A stretch of 38,098 bases of DNA, from contig JAKANS010000040.1 of assembly GCA_021823625.1 (NCBI GenBank), positions 1-38,098 of the forward strand. Reading direction: 5' to 3'. Below are positions 30,883 to 38,098 of the stretch, piece after piece. Both the position numbers and the translations under genes were made by a program. Every line of letters begins with the position of its first letter. The stretch's first letter is position 1. This DNA is from a bacterium (GTDB lineage: Bacteria; Verrucomicrobiota; Verrucomicrobiia; Limisphaerales; J093). The notes beneath the pieces were generated by a model. The model made no database searches, was not told where the DNA came from, and was given only the letters and a program-made list of their open reading frames with translations.

Positions 30883-32430
30883 ATGAAAACCGTCGCCTTC
30901 CCCAGTCCGCCCCTGCTGGTTCTTGCCGCATTTTGTCTCGGCCCGCTCGTTCACGCTGAAAACCGCACGCTGTCGCGAGCCGCCTTGCTCGACAAAATCC
31001 GCGGGGGCTGGGCCGGCCAGATGATCGGCGTGGCCTACGGCGCGCCCACCGAGTTCCGGTCCTGCGCCAAGATCAACGAGGCCGAGATTCAGTGGAAGCC
31101 TGGCATGTTGGAGAACACGATCCACCAGGATGACCTTTACGTGGAAATGACCTTTGCCAAGGTCATGGACGATCTCGGTCTCAACGCCAAATGCGCCGAT
31201 TACGGCCGCGCGTTCAAGGACTCGCAGTACCACCTGTGGCACGCCAACGCCGGCGCCCGCCGCGCTTTGAACCAGGGCATCGAAGCGCCCTGGTCGGGGC
31301 ATCCGAAGTACAACTTTCACGCCAACGACATCGACTTTCAGATCGAGGCGGACTTCATCGGCCTGATGTGTCCGGGCCTGCCGCGCGAGTCGAACCAGTA
31401 CTGCGACCGCGTCGGGCGGGTGATGAATTACGGCGATGGCCTTTACGGCGGCATGTTCGTCTGTGGCATGTACGCCGCCGCGTATTTCGAGAACGACCCG
31501 CGCAAGGTGGTCGAGGCCGGGCTGGCGTGCATCCCGGCGCAAAGCGAATACGGCCGGCTCATCCGCGACCTGCTGACCTGGTCGGCCCAGCACCCGAACG
31601 ATTGGCGGCAGGTCTGGCAGCTCGTCGAGGCCAAGTGGGACCGCGACGACCCGTGCCCGGACGGCTTTCAGCAGCCGTTCAACATCGACGCCAAGATCAA
31701 CGGCGCGTACATCGCGTTCGGCCTGTTGTTCGGCGGGAAGGATTTTGCCAGGACGGCCGAAATCGCGACGCGCTGCGGCCAGGACTCCGATTGCAACCCG
31801 TCCAGCGCGGCGGGCGTGCTGGGCGTGATGCTGGGTTACGACCGGATTCCCGCGGAGTTCAAAGCCGATCTGCCGGCGCTCGAAAACCGGAAGTTCGACT
31901 ACACCCAGTACTCTTTTGACGACATCGTGAAATCCACCGAGACGCGCGCGCTGAAAATCATCCAGATGGCTGGCGGAAAAGTTGGCGAGGCCGAAGTCGT
32001 CGTCCCCATCCAAACGCCCAAACCGCCCAAACTCGAGCAGTGGAGTCCCGGCATACCGGATCGCCGAATAGACGTGAAGGATACGGCTTGGACCTGGACC
32101 GGTTCCTGGAAGTCGGACAAGGATACAATGCTCTCGATCAGTGCCGGCGGCGAAGCCACCTTGAAATTCAACGGCGTGGCCGTGGCTGTGCTCGGCCGGC
32201 TCGACCAAGCGGGTGGGCGCGCGGATGTTTTTCTCGACGGCCGGAAGCAGAAGCTCCCGCTCGATGCCTACATCGTCCCGAACACGCACGACAATGTGCT
32301 CTGGCAGGCCTATGGGTTGAAGCCGGGGCCGCACACGCTGCGCATCGTGACCACCGATGCCGCGGACGCGCGCTCCAAAGACCGGCAGATTGCCATCAGC
32401 GAAGCCGTCGTTTACCGGGCCAGCCGATGA
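30883..32430 (+). CDS. Exported ADP-ribosylglycohydrolase-family hydrolase
   Basis: The 515-residue product has a signal peptide (about 1-25, ending LVHAEN). The ADP-ribosylglycohydrolase fold follows: KIRGGWAGQMIGVAYGAPTE (39-58), the acidic motif HQDDLYVE (81-88) and QDSDCNPSSAAG (300-311). These Asp clusters bind the two metal ions in the family. A C-terminal beta-rich domain (about 390-515) is an addition. Family members split N-ribosyl bonds, for example in ADP-ribosylated targets or nucleoside-like compounds. Because rbsB follows after 46 nt, I infer that it releases ribose or a ribosyl compound outside the cytoplasm for import. An in-frame ATG also lies at 30871. Confidence 0.82.
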   Translation: MKTVAFPSPPLLVLAAFCLGPLVHAENRTLSRAALLDKIRGGWAGQMIGVAYGAPTEFRSCAKINEAEIQWKPGMLENTIHQDDLYVEMTFAKVMDDLGLNAKCADYGRAFKDSQYHLWHANAGARRALNQGIEAPWSGHPKYNFHANDIDFQIEADFIGLMCPGLPRESNQYCDRVGRVMNYGDGLYGGMFVCGMYAAAYFENDPRKVVEAGLACIPAQSEYGRLIRDLLTWSAQHPNDWRQVWQLVEAKWDRDDPCPDGFQQPFNIDAKINGAYIAFGLLFGGKDFARTAEIATRCGQDSDCNPSSAAGVLGVMLGYDRIPAEFKADLPALENRKFDYTQYSFDDIVKSTETRALKIIQMAGGKVGEAEVVVPIQTPKPPKLEQWSPGIPDRRIDVKDTAWTWTGSWKSDKDTMLSISAGGEATLKFNGVAVAVLGRLDQAGGRADVFLDGRKQKLPLDAYIVPNTHDNVLWQAYGLKPGPHTLRIVTTDAADARSKDRQIAISEAVVYRASR

Positions 32431-32476
32431 ATCTCCCGAGGCCTTGCTGGAACCCAAATCGCGAAATCCAATCCTT

Positions 32477-33457
32477 ATGAACACCTCGACATCTTCTTGC
32501 TCGCCGCGTCGTTGGCCGCTGGCTGCGGCGCTTGGCCTCGTCGCTCTCGGCCTGGCACTCACCGCTTGTGGTCCGCAGAGCCAGACGCCCGGCAAGCCGC
32601 GCATCGCGCTCATCATGAAATCGCTCGCGAACGAGTTCTTCCTCACCATGGAAAACGGCGCGCGCGCGCACCAGAAGGCCCACGCGGACGAGTACGACCT
32701 GCTCGCCAACGGCATCAAAGACGAGCTCGATGTGGCCAAGCAGGTCGAACTGGTCGAGCAGATGGTCGCGCAGAAAGTGGACGCCATCGTCATCGCCCCC
32801 GCCGACTCGAAGGCCTTGATCGGCGTCTGCAAAAAGGCCCAGGACGCCGGCGTCGTGGTGGTCAACATCGACAACAAGTTCGACGATGCCGTGCTCGCCG
32901 GGCAGAAGATCAAGCTTCCGTTCGTCGGCCCGGACAACCGGAAGGGCGCCCGGAGGGTCGGCGATTACCTGGCGAAGCAACTCAAGCCCGGCGACAAGGT
33001 GGCCGTCATCGAGGGCCCCCCGAATGCCTTCAATGGCCAGCAGCGCGGGCTGGGTTTCGACGACGCCATGAACGCGGCCGGCATGAAGATCGTCAGTTCG
33101 CAATCCGGCTATTGGGAGACCGACAAAGCGAATCAAGTCGCCGCCGCGATCATCACCGAGAATCCGGACCTCAAGGCATTCCTCTGCGCGAACGACAGCA
33201 TGGCCCTCGGCGCGGTGGCGGCCTTGCGCGCCGCCGGTAAGCTCGACCAGGTCAAGGTAGTCGGCTACGACAATATCTCCGCGGTCCAGACGTTGCTCAA
33301 GGAAGGCAAAATCCTCGCCACCGCGGACCAGCACGCCGACCAGATCGCCGTCTTCGGCATTGAGTACGCGCTGCAGTTGCTCAAGACCAAGACCGCGCCC
33401 GCCGACCGCGAGACGCCGGTGGACCTGATCACTGCTGAATCCCTTGCCGGCAAGTAG
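32477..33457 (+). CDS. rbsB: Ribose-type ABC transporter substrate-binding lipoprotein
   Basis: The 326-residue product is a periplasmic sugar-binding protein of the Peripla_BP_4/RbsB type. A signal peptide with the lipobox LTAC gives a lipid-anchored Cys31. Two alpha/beta lobes follow: IALIMKSLANEFFLTMENGA, then IVIAPADSKAL and VVNIDNKFD, with CANDSMALGAVAAL and VVGYDNI in the second lobe. The known family ligands are ribose and related pentoses. The permease and ATPase downstream are of the ribose-importer type. A 141-nt repeat separates it from rbsA. Confidence 0.9.
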   Translation: MNTSTSSCSPRRWPLAAALGLVALGLALTACGPQSQTPGKPRIALIMKSLANEFFLTMENGARAHQKAHADEYDLLANGIKDELDVAKQVELVEQMVAQKVDAIVIAPADSKALIGVCKKAQDAGVVVVNIDNKFDDAVLAGQKIKLPFVGPDNRKGARRVGDYLAKQLKPGDKVAVIEGPPNAFNGQQRGLGFDDAMNAAGMKIVSSQSGYWETDKANQVAAAIITENPDLKAFLCANDSMALGAVAALRAAGKLDQVKVVGYDNISAVQTLLKEGKILATADQHADQIAVFGIEYALQLLKTKTAPADRETPVDLITAESLAGK

Positions 33458-33513
33458 GCCATGCGCTGGCGAACGGCTCGGTCTGAGCCCTAAGTATGCA
33501 GTCAGAGTGCTGC

Positions 33514-33654
33514 CTCGCCCTCACCCTAACCCTCTCCCCCAGGAGAGGGAACCAGCGGTCGTCGCGTCGGGAAGCATCACGAACCCGCGAAGGTTCTCCC
33601 GTGCTGGGAGTGTTCCTCCCTCTCCCTGGGGGAGAGGGCCGGGGTGAGGACGAG
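33514..33654. mobile_element. MITE-like palindromic element within the rbs operon
   Basis: Arms of about 37 nt (33514-33550 and 33617-33654) are near-perfect inverted copies with cores CCCTCTCCCCCAG and CTGGGGGAGAGGG and CCTCACCC/GGGTGAGG flanks. They surround a 66-nt spacer. Elements with this signature are widely dispersed in many bacterial genomes and have no coding capacity. The strong stem-loop lies between rbsB and rbsA and could reduce or process downstream transcript, leaving more binding protein than transporter. Confidence 0.85.
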
Positions 33655-33688
33655 CGTAAACGCCAAAGGCATGGAGGCAGTTGAGTCA

Positions 33689-35248
33689 ATGCATTCCGCC
33701 GGATGCTTACTCCGCGTTTCCACTCTTGGAAAATCCTACGGCCCGGTTCAGGCGCTGAACGATGTGGATTTCGATTTGCGGGCGGGTGAAGTCCACGCCT
33801 TGGTCGGCGAGAACGGCGCGGGAAAAAGCACGCTCTCGCGCATCGTCGCTGGCCTGACGGCCGCGGACCGCGGGCGGCTTGAATTCAAAGGCCAGCCGTA
33901 TGCGCCGGCGAATCGCAAAGACGCCGAGCGGCAAGGCGTTCACATGGTGATGCAGGAGTTGAACCTCATCCCCACGTTGAGCATCGCCGAGAACCTTTTC
34001 CTCGATTGCCTGCCCAACCGCTGGGGTTGGATCGACCGCGCCCGTTTGCGCGCGGAGTCGCAGGTCTTGCTGGAACGCGTCGGGTTGGGCGGGCTCGATC
34101 CCAACCTGCCGGTGAGCCAGCTCGGCGTGGGGCAGCAGCAGCTCGTGGAAATTGCCCGCAGCCTCTGGCGGCGCTGCGAAGTTCTGATCCTCGACGAACC
34201 AACGGCGGCGTTGACCGATCCGGAGGTCGAATTGCTGTTCGCTCTAATCCAGGGTCTGCGCGGTGCCGGTACCGGCATCGTTTACATCTCGCACCGCCTT
34301 GAAGAAATCCAGCGGATTGCCGATCGCCTCTCCGTCCTCCGCGACGGCCGGATGACCGGCACGCGCGCTGTTTCCGATGTGAGTCTCGAAAAGATTGTGC
34401 GTTTGATGGTCGGGCGGGATTTGGACTCCGAAACGCTTCACGAGTCGCGCACCGCCGGGCCAGTGGCGTTGGCAGTGCGCGGGTTGACCTGCGCCGGCTG
34501 CGTGCGCGACGTCAGCTTCGAGGTTCGCCGCGGCGAAATCCTCGGCTTCGCCGGGCTGATGGGTTCCGGCCGCACCGAGACCCTGCGCGCGGTGTTCGGG
34601 GCCGACCCGCTTGAGCGAGGCGAAATTCACCTGCACGGAAGCGAGCGCCCCGCCCGCATCCGTTCGCCACGCGACGCCGTCCGGCAAGGCATCGCACTGC
34701 TGACCGAGGATCGCAAGGCGCAGGGCTTGCTGCTGCCGCTGGCGGTTCGCGCCAACATCACCCTCGCCGCGCTACGCGCCGTTGCCGAGAAGTGGGGTCT
34801 GGTTCGCCGCGCGGACGAAGCTGGTGTTGCCCGCGATTGGGTTCAGAAGCTCGCCATTCGCTGTCACTCAGAGGAACAGCCGGCGGCCGAACTCAGCGGC
34901 GGCAACCAACAAAAAGTCGTCGTGGCCCGCTGGCTGTTCCGCGACTGCGACATCCTCATTTTCGACGAGCCGACCCGCGGCATCGACGTCGGCGCGAAGT
35001 TCGAGATTTACCGGCTCCTGAATGAACTCGCCGGCCGGGGCAAGGCGGTGATCGTGGTCTCCTCGGACCTCATGGAACTCATGGCCATTTGCGATCGCAT
35101 CGCCGTGATGTCGGCGGGGCGGTTGGCCGCCACGTTCGCGCGCGGCGAATGGACGCAGGACAAAATCATGGCCGCTGCGCTCCGCGAACACCTCACGACC
35201 AAGCCGCTGTCGCGAAGCGACGACGCGCCGCCCGCCGCCCGCAACTGA
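33689..35248 (+). CDS. rbsA: Ribose-type ABC transporter ATP-binding protein, tandem ABC
   Basis: The 519-residue product has two ABC domains. The first has Walker A GENGAGKST, the signature-like QLGVGQQQLVEIARS and Walker B LILDEPTAAL. The second has a degenerate Walker A (GLMGSGRTE), the LSGGNQQKVVVARW signature and LIFDEPTRGIDVG. This tandem arrangement and degenerate second site are typical of RbsA/AraG/MglA-type sugar importers. The chosen ATG 33689 follows the purine stretch ATGGAGG near 33671-33677; in-frame starts at 33671 and at 33644, the latter inside the repeat, are possible but less likely. Cytoplasmic, partner of rbsC. Confidence 0.92.
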   Translation: MHSAGCLLRVSTLGKSYGPVQALNDVDFDLRAGEVHALVGENGAGKSTLSRIVAGLTAADRGRLEFKGQPYAPANRKDAERQGVHMVMQELNLIPTLSIAENLFLDCLPNRWGWIDRARLRAESQVLLERVGLGGLDPNLPVSQLGVGQQQLVEIARSLWRRCEVLILDEPTAALTDPEVELLFALIQGLRGAGTGIVYISHRLEEIQRIADRLSVLRDGRMTGTRAVSDVSLEKIVRLMVGRDLDSETLHESRTAGPVALAVRGLTCAGCVRDVSFEVRRGEILGFAGLMGSGRTETLRAVFGADPLERGEIHLHGSERPARIRSPRDAVRQGIALLTEDRKAQGLLLPLAVRANITLAALRAVAEKWGLVRRADEAGVARDWVQKLAIRCHSEEQPAAELSGGNQQKVVVARWLFRDCDILIFDEPTRGIDVGAKFEIYRLLNELAGRGKAVIVVSSDLMELMAICDRIAVMSAGRLAATFARGEWTQDKIMAAALREHLTTKPLSRSDDAPPAARN

Positions 35249-35270
35249 CCGCCCCGCCCCCGCTCAAGCC

Positions 35271-36233
35271 ATGCAAAACCGATCTCGATGGCACGCCGGC
35301 CTCACCGAATACCTCGGCTTGGCCGCCGCGTTGGCTCTGCTGGTGCTCGTGTTCAGCCTGAGCACGCGAAACTTTTTCACGACCACCAACTTCACCACCA
35401 TCGCCAACCAGATTCCCGCGCTCCTCCTGGTGGCCACCGGCATGACCTTCGTGCTCGTGCTCGGCCAGATCGACTTGTCGGTCGGCTCCGTGCTCGGCCT
35501 GTGCGGTTCGGTGCTGGGCGTGGCGATCACCCAGTGGAAATGGCCCGCCGGCCTGGCCATGCTGGCGGCGTTGGGCGCCGGCGTGTTCTGCGGCGCGTTC
35601 AACGGCGCGGTCTCCATTCGCTGGCGGCTGCCCACGTTCATCGTTACGCTTGGCGTGCTGGAAATGGCGCGCGGCGCGGCGCACGCGGTCACGCGCTCGC
35701 AAACCCAGTATCTCGGCTCCGCGATTGACTGGGTCGCCGGCACGAACGTTCTCGGCTTGTCGCTGCCGTTTCTGGTGGCGCTGGCCATCGTCGCCGCCAG
35801 CCAGTTCGCGCTCACCCGGACGGTCTTCGGGCGTTACGTCGTGGCGGTCGGCACGAACGAGGAAGCAGTCCGGCTCAGCGGCATTGATCCGCGCCCGGTC
35901 AAACTCGCGGTGTTCATGCTCACGGGCCTGCTCGTGGCATTGGCGGGCGTGATCGACACCGCGCGGTTTCAATCGGCGAACCCGAATGCGGGGCTGGGCC
36001 TCGAGTTGCAGGCGATCGCCGCGGCGGTCATCGGCGGCACCAGCCTCATGGGCGGACGCGGCTCCGTCGTCGCCACGTTCTTCGGCGTGTTGATTATTGC
36101 GGTGCTCAACTCCGGCCTCGCGGCCATCGGCGCACGCGACGAAACCAAGCGCCTCGTCACCGGCGCGGTGATCATCGGCGCGGTCATCCTCGACCAATAC
36201 CGGCATCGGCTGGAGAGAGGCAGATCGACCTAA
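35271..36233 (+). CDS. rbsC: Ribose-type ABC transporter permease
   Basis: The 320-residue protein has roughly eight to ten hydrophobic segments of the RbsC/AraH permease family. Signposts are TTNFTTIANQIPALLLVATG, then GQIDLSVGSVLGL and the conserved cytoplasmic loop GTNEEAVRLSGID, followed by GLELQAIAAAVIGGTSLMGG. As a homodimer it would form the membrane channel for RbsA and RbsB. It starts 22 nt after rbsA and is followed 22 nt later by a small membrane protein gene. Confidence 0.92.
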   Translation: MQNRSRWHAGLTEYLGLAAALALLVLVFSLSTRNFFTTTNFTTIANQIPALLLVATGMTFVLVLGQIDLSVGSVLGLCGSVLGVAITQWKWPAGLAMLAALGAGVFCGAFNGAVSIRWRLPTFIVTLGVLEMARGAAHAVTRSQTQYLGSAIDWVAGTNVLGLSLPFLVALAIVAASQFALTRTVFGRYVVAVGTNEEAVRLSGIDPRPVKLAVFMLTGLLVALAGVIDTARFQSANPNAGLGLELQAIAAAVIGGTSLMGGRGSVVATFFGVLIIAVLNSGLAAIGARDETKRLVTGAVIIGAVILDQYRHRLERGRST

Positions 36234-36255
36234 GAACCCACCTGGTGAAACTGGC

Positions 36256-36591
36256 ATGCATTTACCAAAATCAATCGAAGACCGTCTGACTTTGGGAGCA
36301 GTTCTCCTCGCAGTGTTGGCCACGCTTTTGACGGTTCTCGGTGGATTAGTGCTGGCTTTTGACAACTCGCTCTGGCCATTGGATGCCTACGTTCTGAACG
36401 CTGGGCAGTTTCTGCATATTCTTACGGTGATATGTTCGGGAGCGGCGATGGTGTTCGGACTTCGCACCCGCCACTTGCAGGGCTTTTCTCCCGTCTCATT
36501 TTTTATCTCCACCGGAATCTTCCTGACTTCCGCCATGCTCCTTGTCCTTACTTGGCCAAGACTCTTTGTTTACGGTCTGTTTCCGCGCTAA
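36256..36591 (+). CDS. Small three-helix membrane protein of unknown family
   Basis: The 111-residue product has about three transmembrane helices (residues 12-35, 46-68 and 80-100) joined by short loops, with a basic RTRH loop after helix two. I recognise no family. Its GC content is about 50-55 percent, clearly below the neighbours, and its codon use differs, which suggests acquisition. Yet it lies between rbsC (22 nt) and rbsK (38 nt) in the same orientation, so it is transcribed with the operon. It could be a transporter accessory or an unrelated insertion. Confidence 0.6.
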   Translation: MHLPKSIEDRLTLGAVLLAVLATLLTVLGGLVLAFDNSLWPLDAYVLNAGQFLHILTVICSGAAMVFGLRTRHLQGFSPVSFFISTGIFLTSAMLLVLTWPRLFVYGLFPR

Positions 36592-36629
36592 GAACCACCT
36601 ACGAACTCTCGACCGGACAGAGCCACGAT

Positions 36630-37547
36630 ATGCCAAACCGCATCCTCGTCATCGGCAGCTCAAACACCGACATGATCATCCAGCTCGACCGCCTGCCGCG
36701 GCCGGGCGAGACGATCCTGGGCGGCGAATTCGTCACCGCCGCCGGTGGCAAAGGCGCGAATCAGGCCGTGGCCGCCGCCCGCGCCGGCGGTCAGGTCACC
36801 TTCATCGCGCGTGTTGGCCAGGACATGTTCGGCAACCAGGCCATCGCTGGCTTCCGGCGTGATGGCATCGACGTGAGCCTCGTGGTCCGCGACCGCCAGG
36901 CGCCGTCCGGCGTGGCGCTCATCTTCGTCGCCAAAGATGGCGAGAACTGCATTGCCGTGGCGAGTGGCGCGAACGGACGGCTTTCGCCCGCCGACGTGCG
37001 CAAGGCAAAACCGGCTTTTGCCGGCGCCAGCGCGGTGGTGATGCAACTCGAGACGCCGCTGGAAACCGTGTTAGCCGCCGCCGAACTCGCGGCGAAGGCC
37101 CACGTGCCCGTGATTCTCAATCCAGCGCCCGCCCAGCCATTGCCCGCCAAACTGCTCAGCCGCGTCTCGATCCTCACGCCGAACGAGACCGAGGCCGACT
37201 TGCTCACCGGCGTGAAAGTCACCGACGACGCCACCGCCGCGCAGGCCGCCGCGAAGCTCCTTCAGCTCGGTGTCCAGACCGCGATCCTGACACTGGGCGC
37301 TCGCGGCGCGTTCGTGGCCTCGGCTGAGGTTCGCCAGCTCGTGCCGGGCTTCAAAGTGAAGCCGGTGGACACGGTGGCGGCGGGTGACGTGTTCAACGGC
37401 GCGCTGGCCGTGGCGTTGGGCGAAGGCCGGCCGCTGCTCGACGCCGTGCGGTTCGCCAACGCCGCCGCCGCGATTTCGGTCACCCGCCTGGGCGCCCAAC
37501 CCTCCGCGCCGAAGCGACGCGAGATCGAGCGGTTGGTGCGGGGCTGA
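36630..37547 (+). CDS. rbsK: Ribokinase
   Basis: The 305-residue product is a PfkB-family sugar kinase. Its N-terminal GSSNTD (9-14) and GGKGAN (39-44) match the ribokinase substrate site. The C-terminal signature DTVAAGDVFNGALA carries the catalytic base Asp253. It phosphorylates D-ribose to ribose 5-phosphate with ATP. The frame extends upstream to 36432 inside the small membrane protein gene; ATG 36630 gives the conserved start (MPNRILVIGS). It is the last gene of the operon. Neither rbsD nor an rbsR regulator is in the window. Confidence 0.93.
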   Translation: MPNRILVIGSSNTDMIIQLDRLPRPGETILGGEFVTAAGGKGANQAVAAARAGGQVTFIARVGQDMFGNQAIAGFRRDGIDVSLVVRDRQAPSGVALIFVAKDGENCIAVASGANGRLSPADVRKAKPAFAGASAVVMQLETPLETVLAAAELAAKAHVPVILNPAPAQPLPAKLLSRVSILTPNETEADLLTGVKVTDDATAAQAAAKLLQLGVQTAILTLGARGAFVASAEVRQLVPGFKVKPVDTVAAGDVFNGALAVALGEGRPLLDAVRFANAAAAISVTRLGAQPSAPKRREIERLVRG

Positions 37548-37811
37548 GGCGGGCCTTGGGCGGACGCGTCGGCACCAATCGCGGGGAGTGATCTCAAGCC
37601 TGCGGGCGGTCAGTCTGATCCCGAAGACTGAAGTTGAGTGGGGAGCGGACGCGTCCCGTGTGATCCCGGTGGCTGCTGACGTCAGTCAGCGGCTGCCTTT
37701 CCGCGCCGGACGCCGATAGTGGACTGGACAGTGTTTCGGCGAGCCGCCAAAACGGACACGCCAACGGCACGGGGACAGGACAGGGTTGACACGCGGGAGA
37801 CAGGGCATGGT
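37548..37811. other. Intergenic stretch leading into an IS481-type end
   Basis: It holds a palindromic string (GCTGCTGACGTCAGTCAGC, 37672-37690) and, further right, sequence that read on the minus strand gives two imperfect tandem copies of about 22 nt (GTGTAAACCATGCCCTGTCT and GTGTCAACCCTGTCCTG). These look like subterminal repeats of the adjacent IS481-type element. No gene of its own is seen. Confidence 0.5.
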
Positions 37812-38098
37812 TTACACTTCGAGGTTGCGATGGGGGTGTCGGAGCCAACGGGCCGGGCGCAGGCCACCGAGGTCGGAGTCGTGAAGATGACCGATCGGCA
37901 ACTTGCCCAAATGAACCGCGTGCAAACGACTGTCCAGCGCCCGCAAGCCCACGGTTTGTCCGACAAACGCCCGGCCGACGAAGCGCAAGCGTCCCGGCCA
38001 TTTGATGTGCCCGCGATTGCGCCCCCGTCGCGCCACCCAGGGCTTGGGAGAGCACCAAGGCGACAAGCCCGATCGATAGACTCGGCGGCTGGCGCGAT
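37812..38098 (-). CDS. IS481-type transposase, C-terminal part (cut by the window edge)
   Basis: The minus-strand frame runs in from the window end without a true start and stops at 37812. It holds about 94 residues with the layout of the C-terminal SH3-like tail of IS481/integrase-core transposases: an R-x-R-x-x-G-x-I-K-W stretch (GRNRGHIKWPGR), then FVGRAFVGQTVGLRALD, and a LGKLPIGHLHDSD segment. The DDE catalytic core would lie beyond the edge. A TTG is the only start-like codon in view and is not believed. Confidence 0.6.
   Translation of the reverse strand, partial: RASRRVYRSGLSPWCSPKPWVARRGRNRGHIKWPGRLRFVGRAFVGQTVGLRALDSRLHAVHLGKLPIGHLHDSDLGGLRPARWLRHPHRNLEV

Noticed and set aside
30655-32937. 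Minus-strand ORF of 760 codons opposite the ADP-ribosylglycohydrolase and rbsB
   Set aside because: Antisense shadow; it overlaps three supported genes and its translation looks like complement-frame noise.
33644-33688. Upstream start for rbsA within the inverted repeat
   Set aside because: It would place the N-terminus inside a mobile element arm; starts at 33671 or 33689 fit the family better.
37786-37816. TTGACA followed by TTTACA as a promoter
   Set aside because: Spacing is 19 nt, no gene starts downstream, and the sequence is better explained as IS subterminal repeats.
1-38098. CRISPR arrays, tRNA or rRNA genes
   Set aside because: No regularly spaced direct repeats and no cloverleaf or rRNA-like stretches were recognised on reading both strands.

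Overview
This is a GC-rich (roughly two-thirds GC), gene-dense chromosomal window. It most resembles a Verrucomicrobiota genome of the Pedosphaera/Limisphaerales type. That placement is inferred from gene content: a fused lpxC-fabZ lipid A gene next to lpxA (a diderm trait known from Bacteroidota and PVC-type bacteria), secreted FG-GAP/UnbV and PQQ-type beta-propeller proteins, a long URO-D family protein, several sugar-phosphate-isomerase TIM barrels, and an ADP-ribosylglycohydrolase family protein beside sugar transport. I see no rRNA, tRNA or CRISPR array.

Layout. 1-1190 holds almost no supportable gene, only a short secreted-peptide ORF on the minus strand and hairpins. 1191-7053 carries a URO-D family protein, a convergent zinc alcohol dehydrogenase with a large inverted repeat between them, and a secreted metallophosphatase. 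7101-12637 holds the helicase HrpB, a hicBA toxin-antitoxin pair, a methyltransferase and an EVE-VOC-HAD cluster. 12857-13704 is a decayed IS-associated DUF4338 (DruA-like) region. 13704-19427 has a giant double-UnbV FG-GAP protein, a D-tagatose/D-psicose 3-epimerase-like enzyme followed by a clear terminator, a VOC protein, a frameshifted CPXCG zinc-ribbon gene and a TMEM14-like membrane protein. 19550-25359 has a Dabb protein, a PQQ-propeller protein, an orphan ParA, an OmpA/MotB-like anchor, a metallophosphoesterase and a GspC/PilP-like secreted protein. 25458-27474 has a TIM-barrel isomerase and a DMT transporter. 27531-30727 is a lipid A operon (lpxC-fabZ, a Clp-fold serine protease homologue, lpxA). 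30883-37547 is a probable ribose-acquisition operon: ADP-ribosylglycohydrolase-type hydrolase, rbsB, rbsA, rbsC, a small low-GC membrane protein and rbsK. The window ends in the 3' end of an IS481-type transposase.

Three signals cut across the genes. First, many transcription units have a -35/N17/-10 promoter whose -10 box lies only 6-10 nt before the start codon, which implies leaderless or nearly leaderless mRNAs. Second, two otherwise well-conserved reading frames (DUF4338 and CPXCG) are each broken by one extra base. Third, the hydrolase plus ribose transporter plus ribokinase order suggests a pathway that frees ribose from a ribosylated compound, imports it and phosphorylates it.
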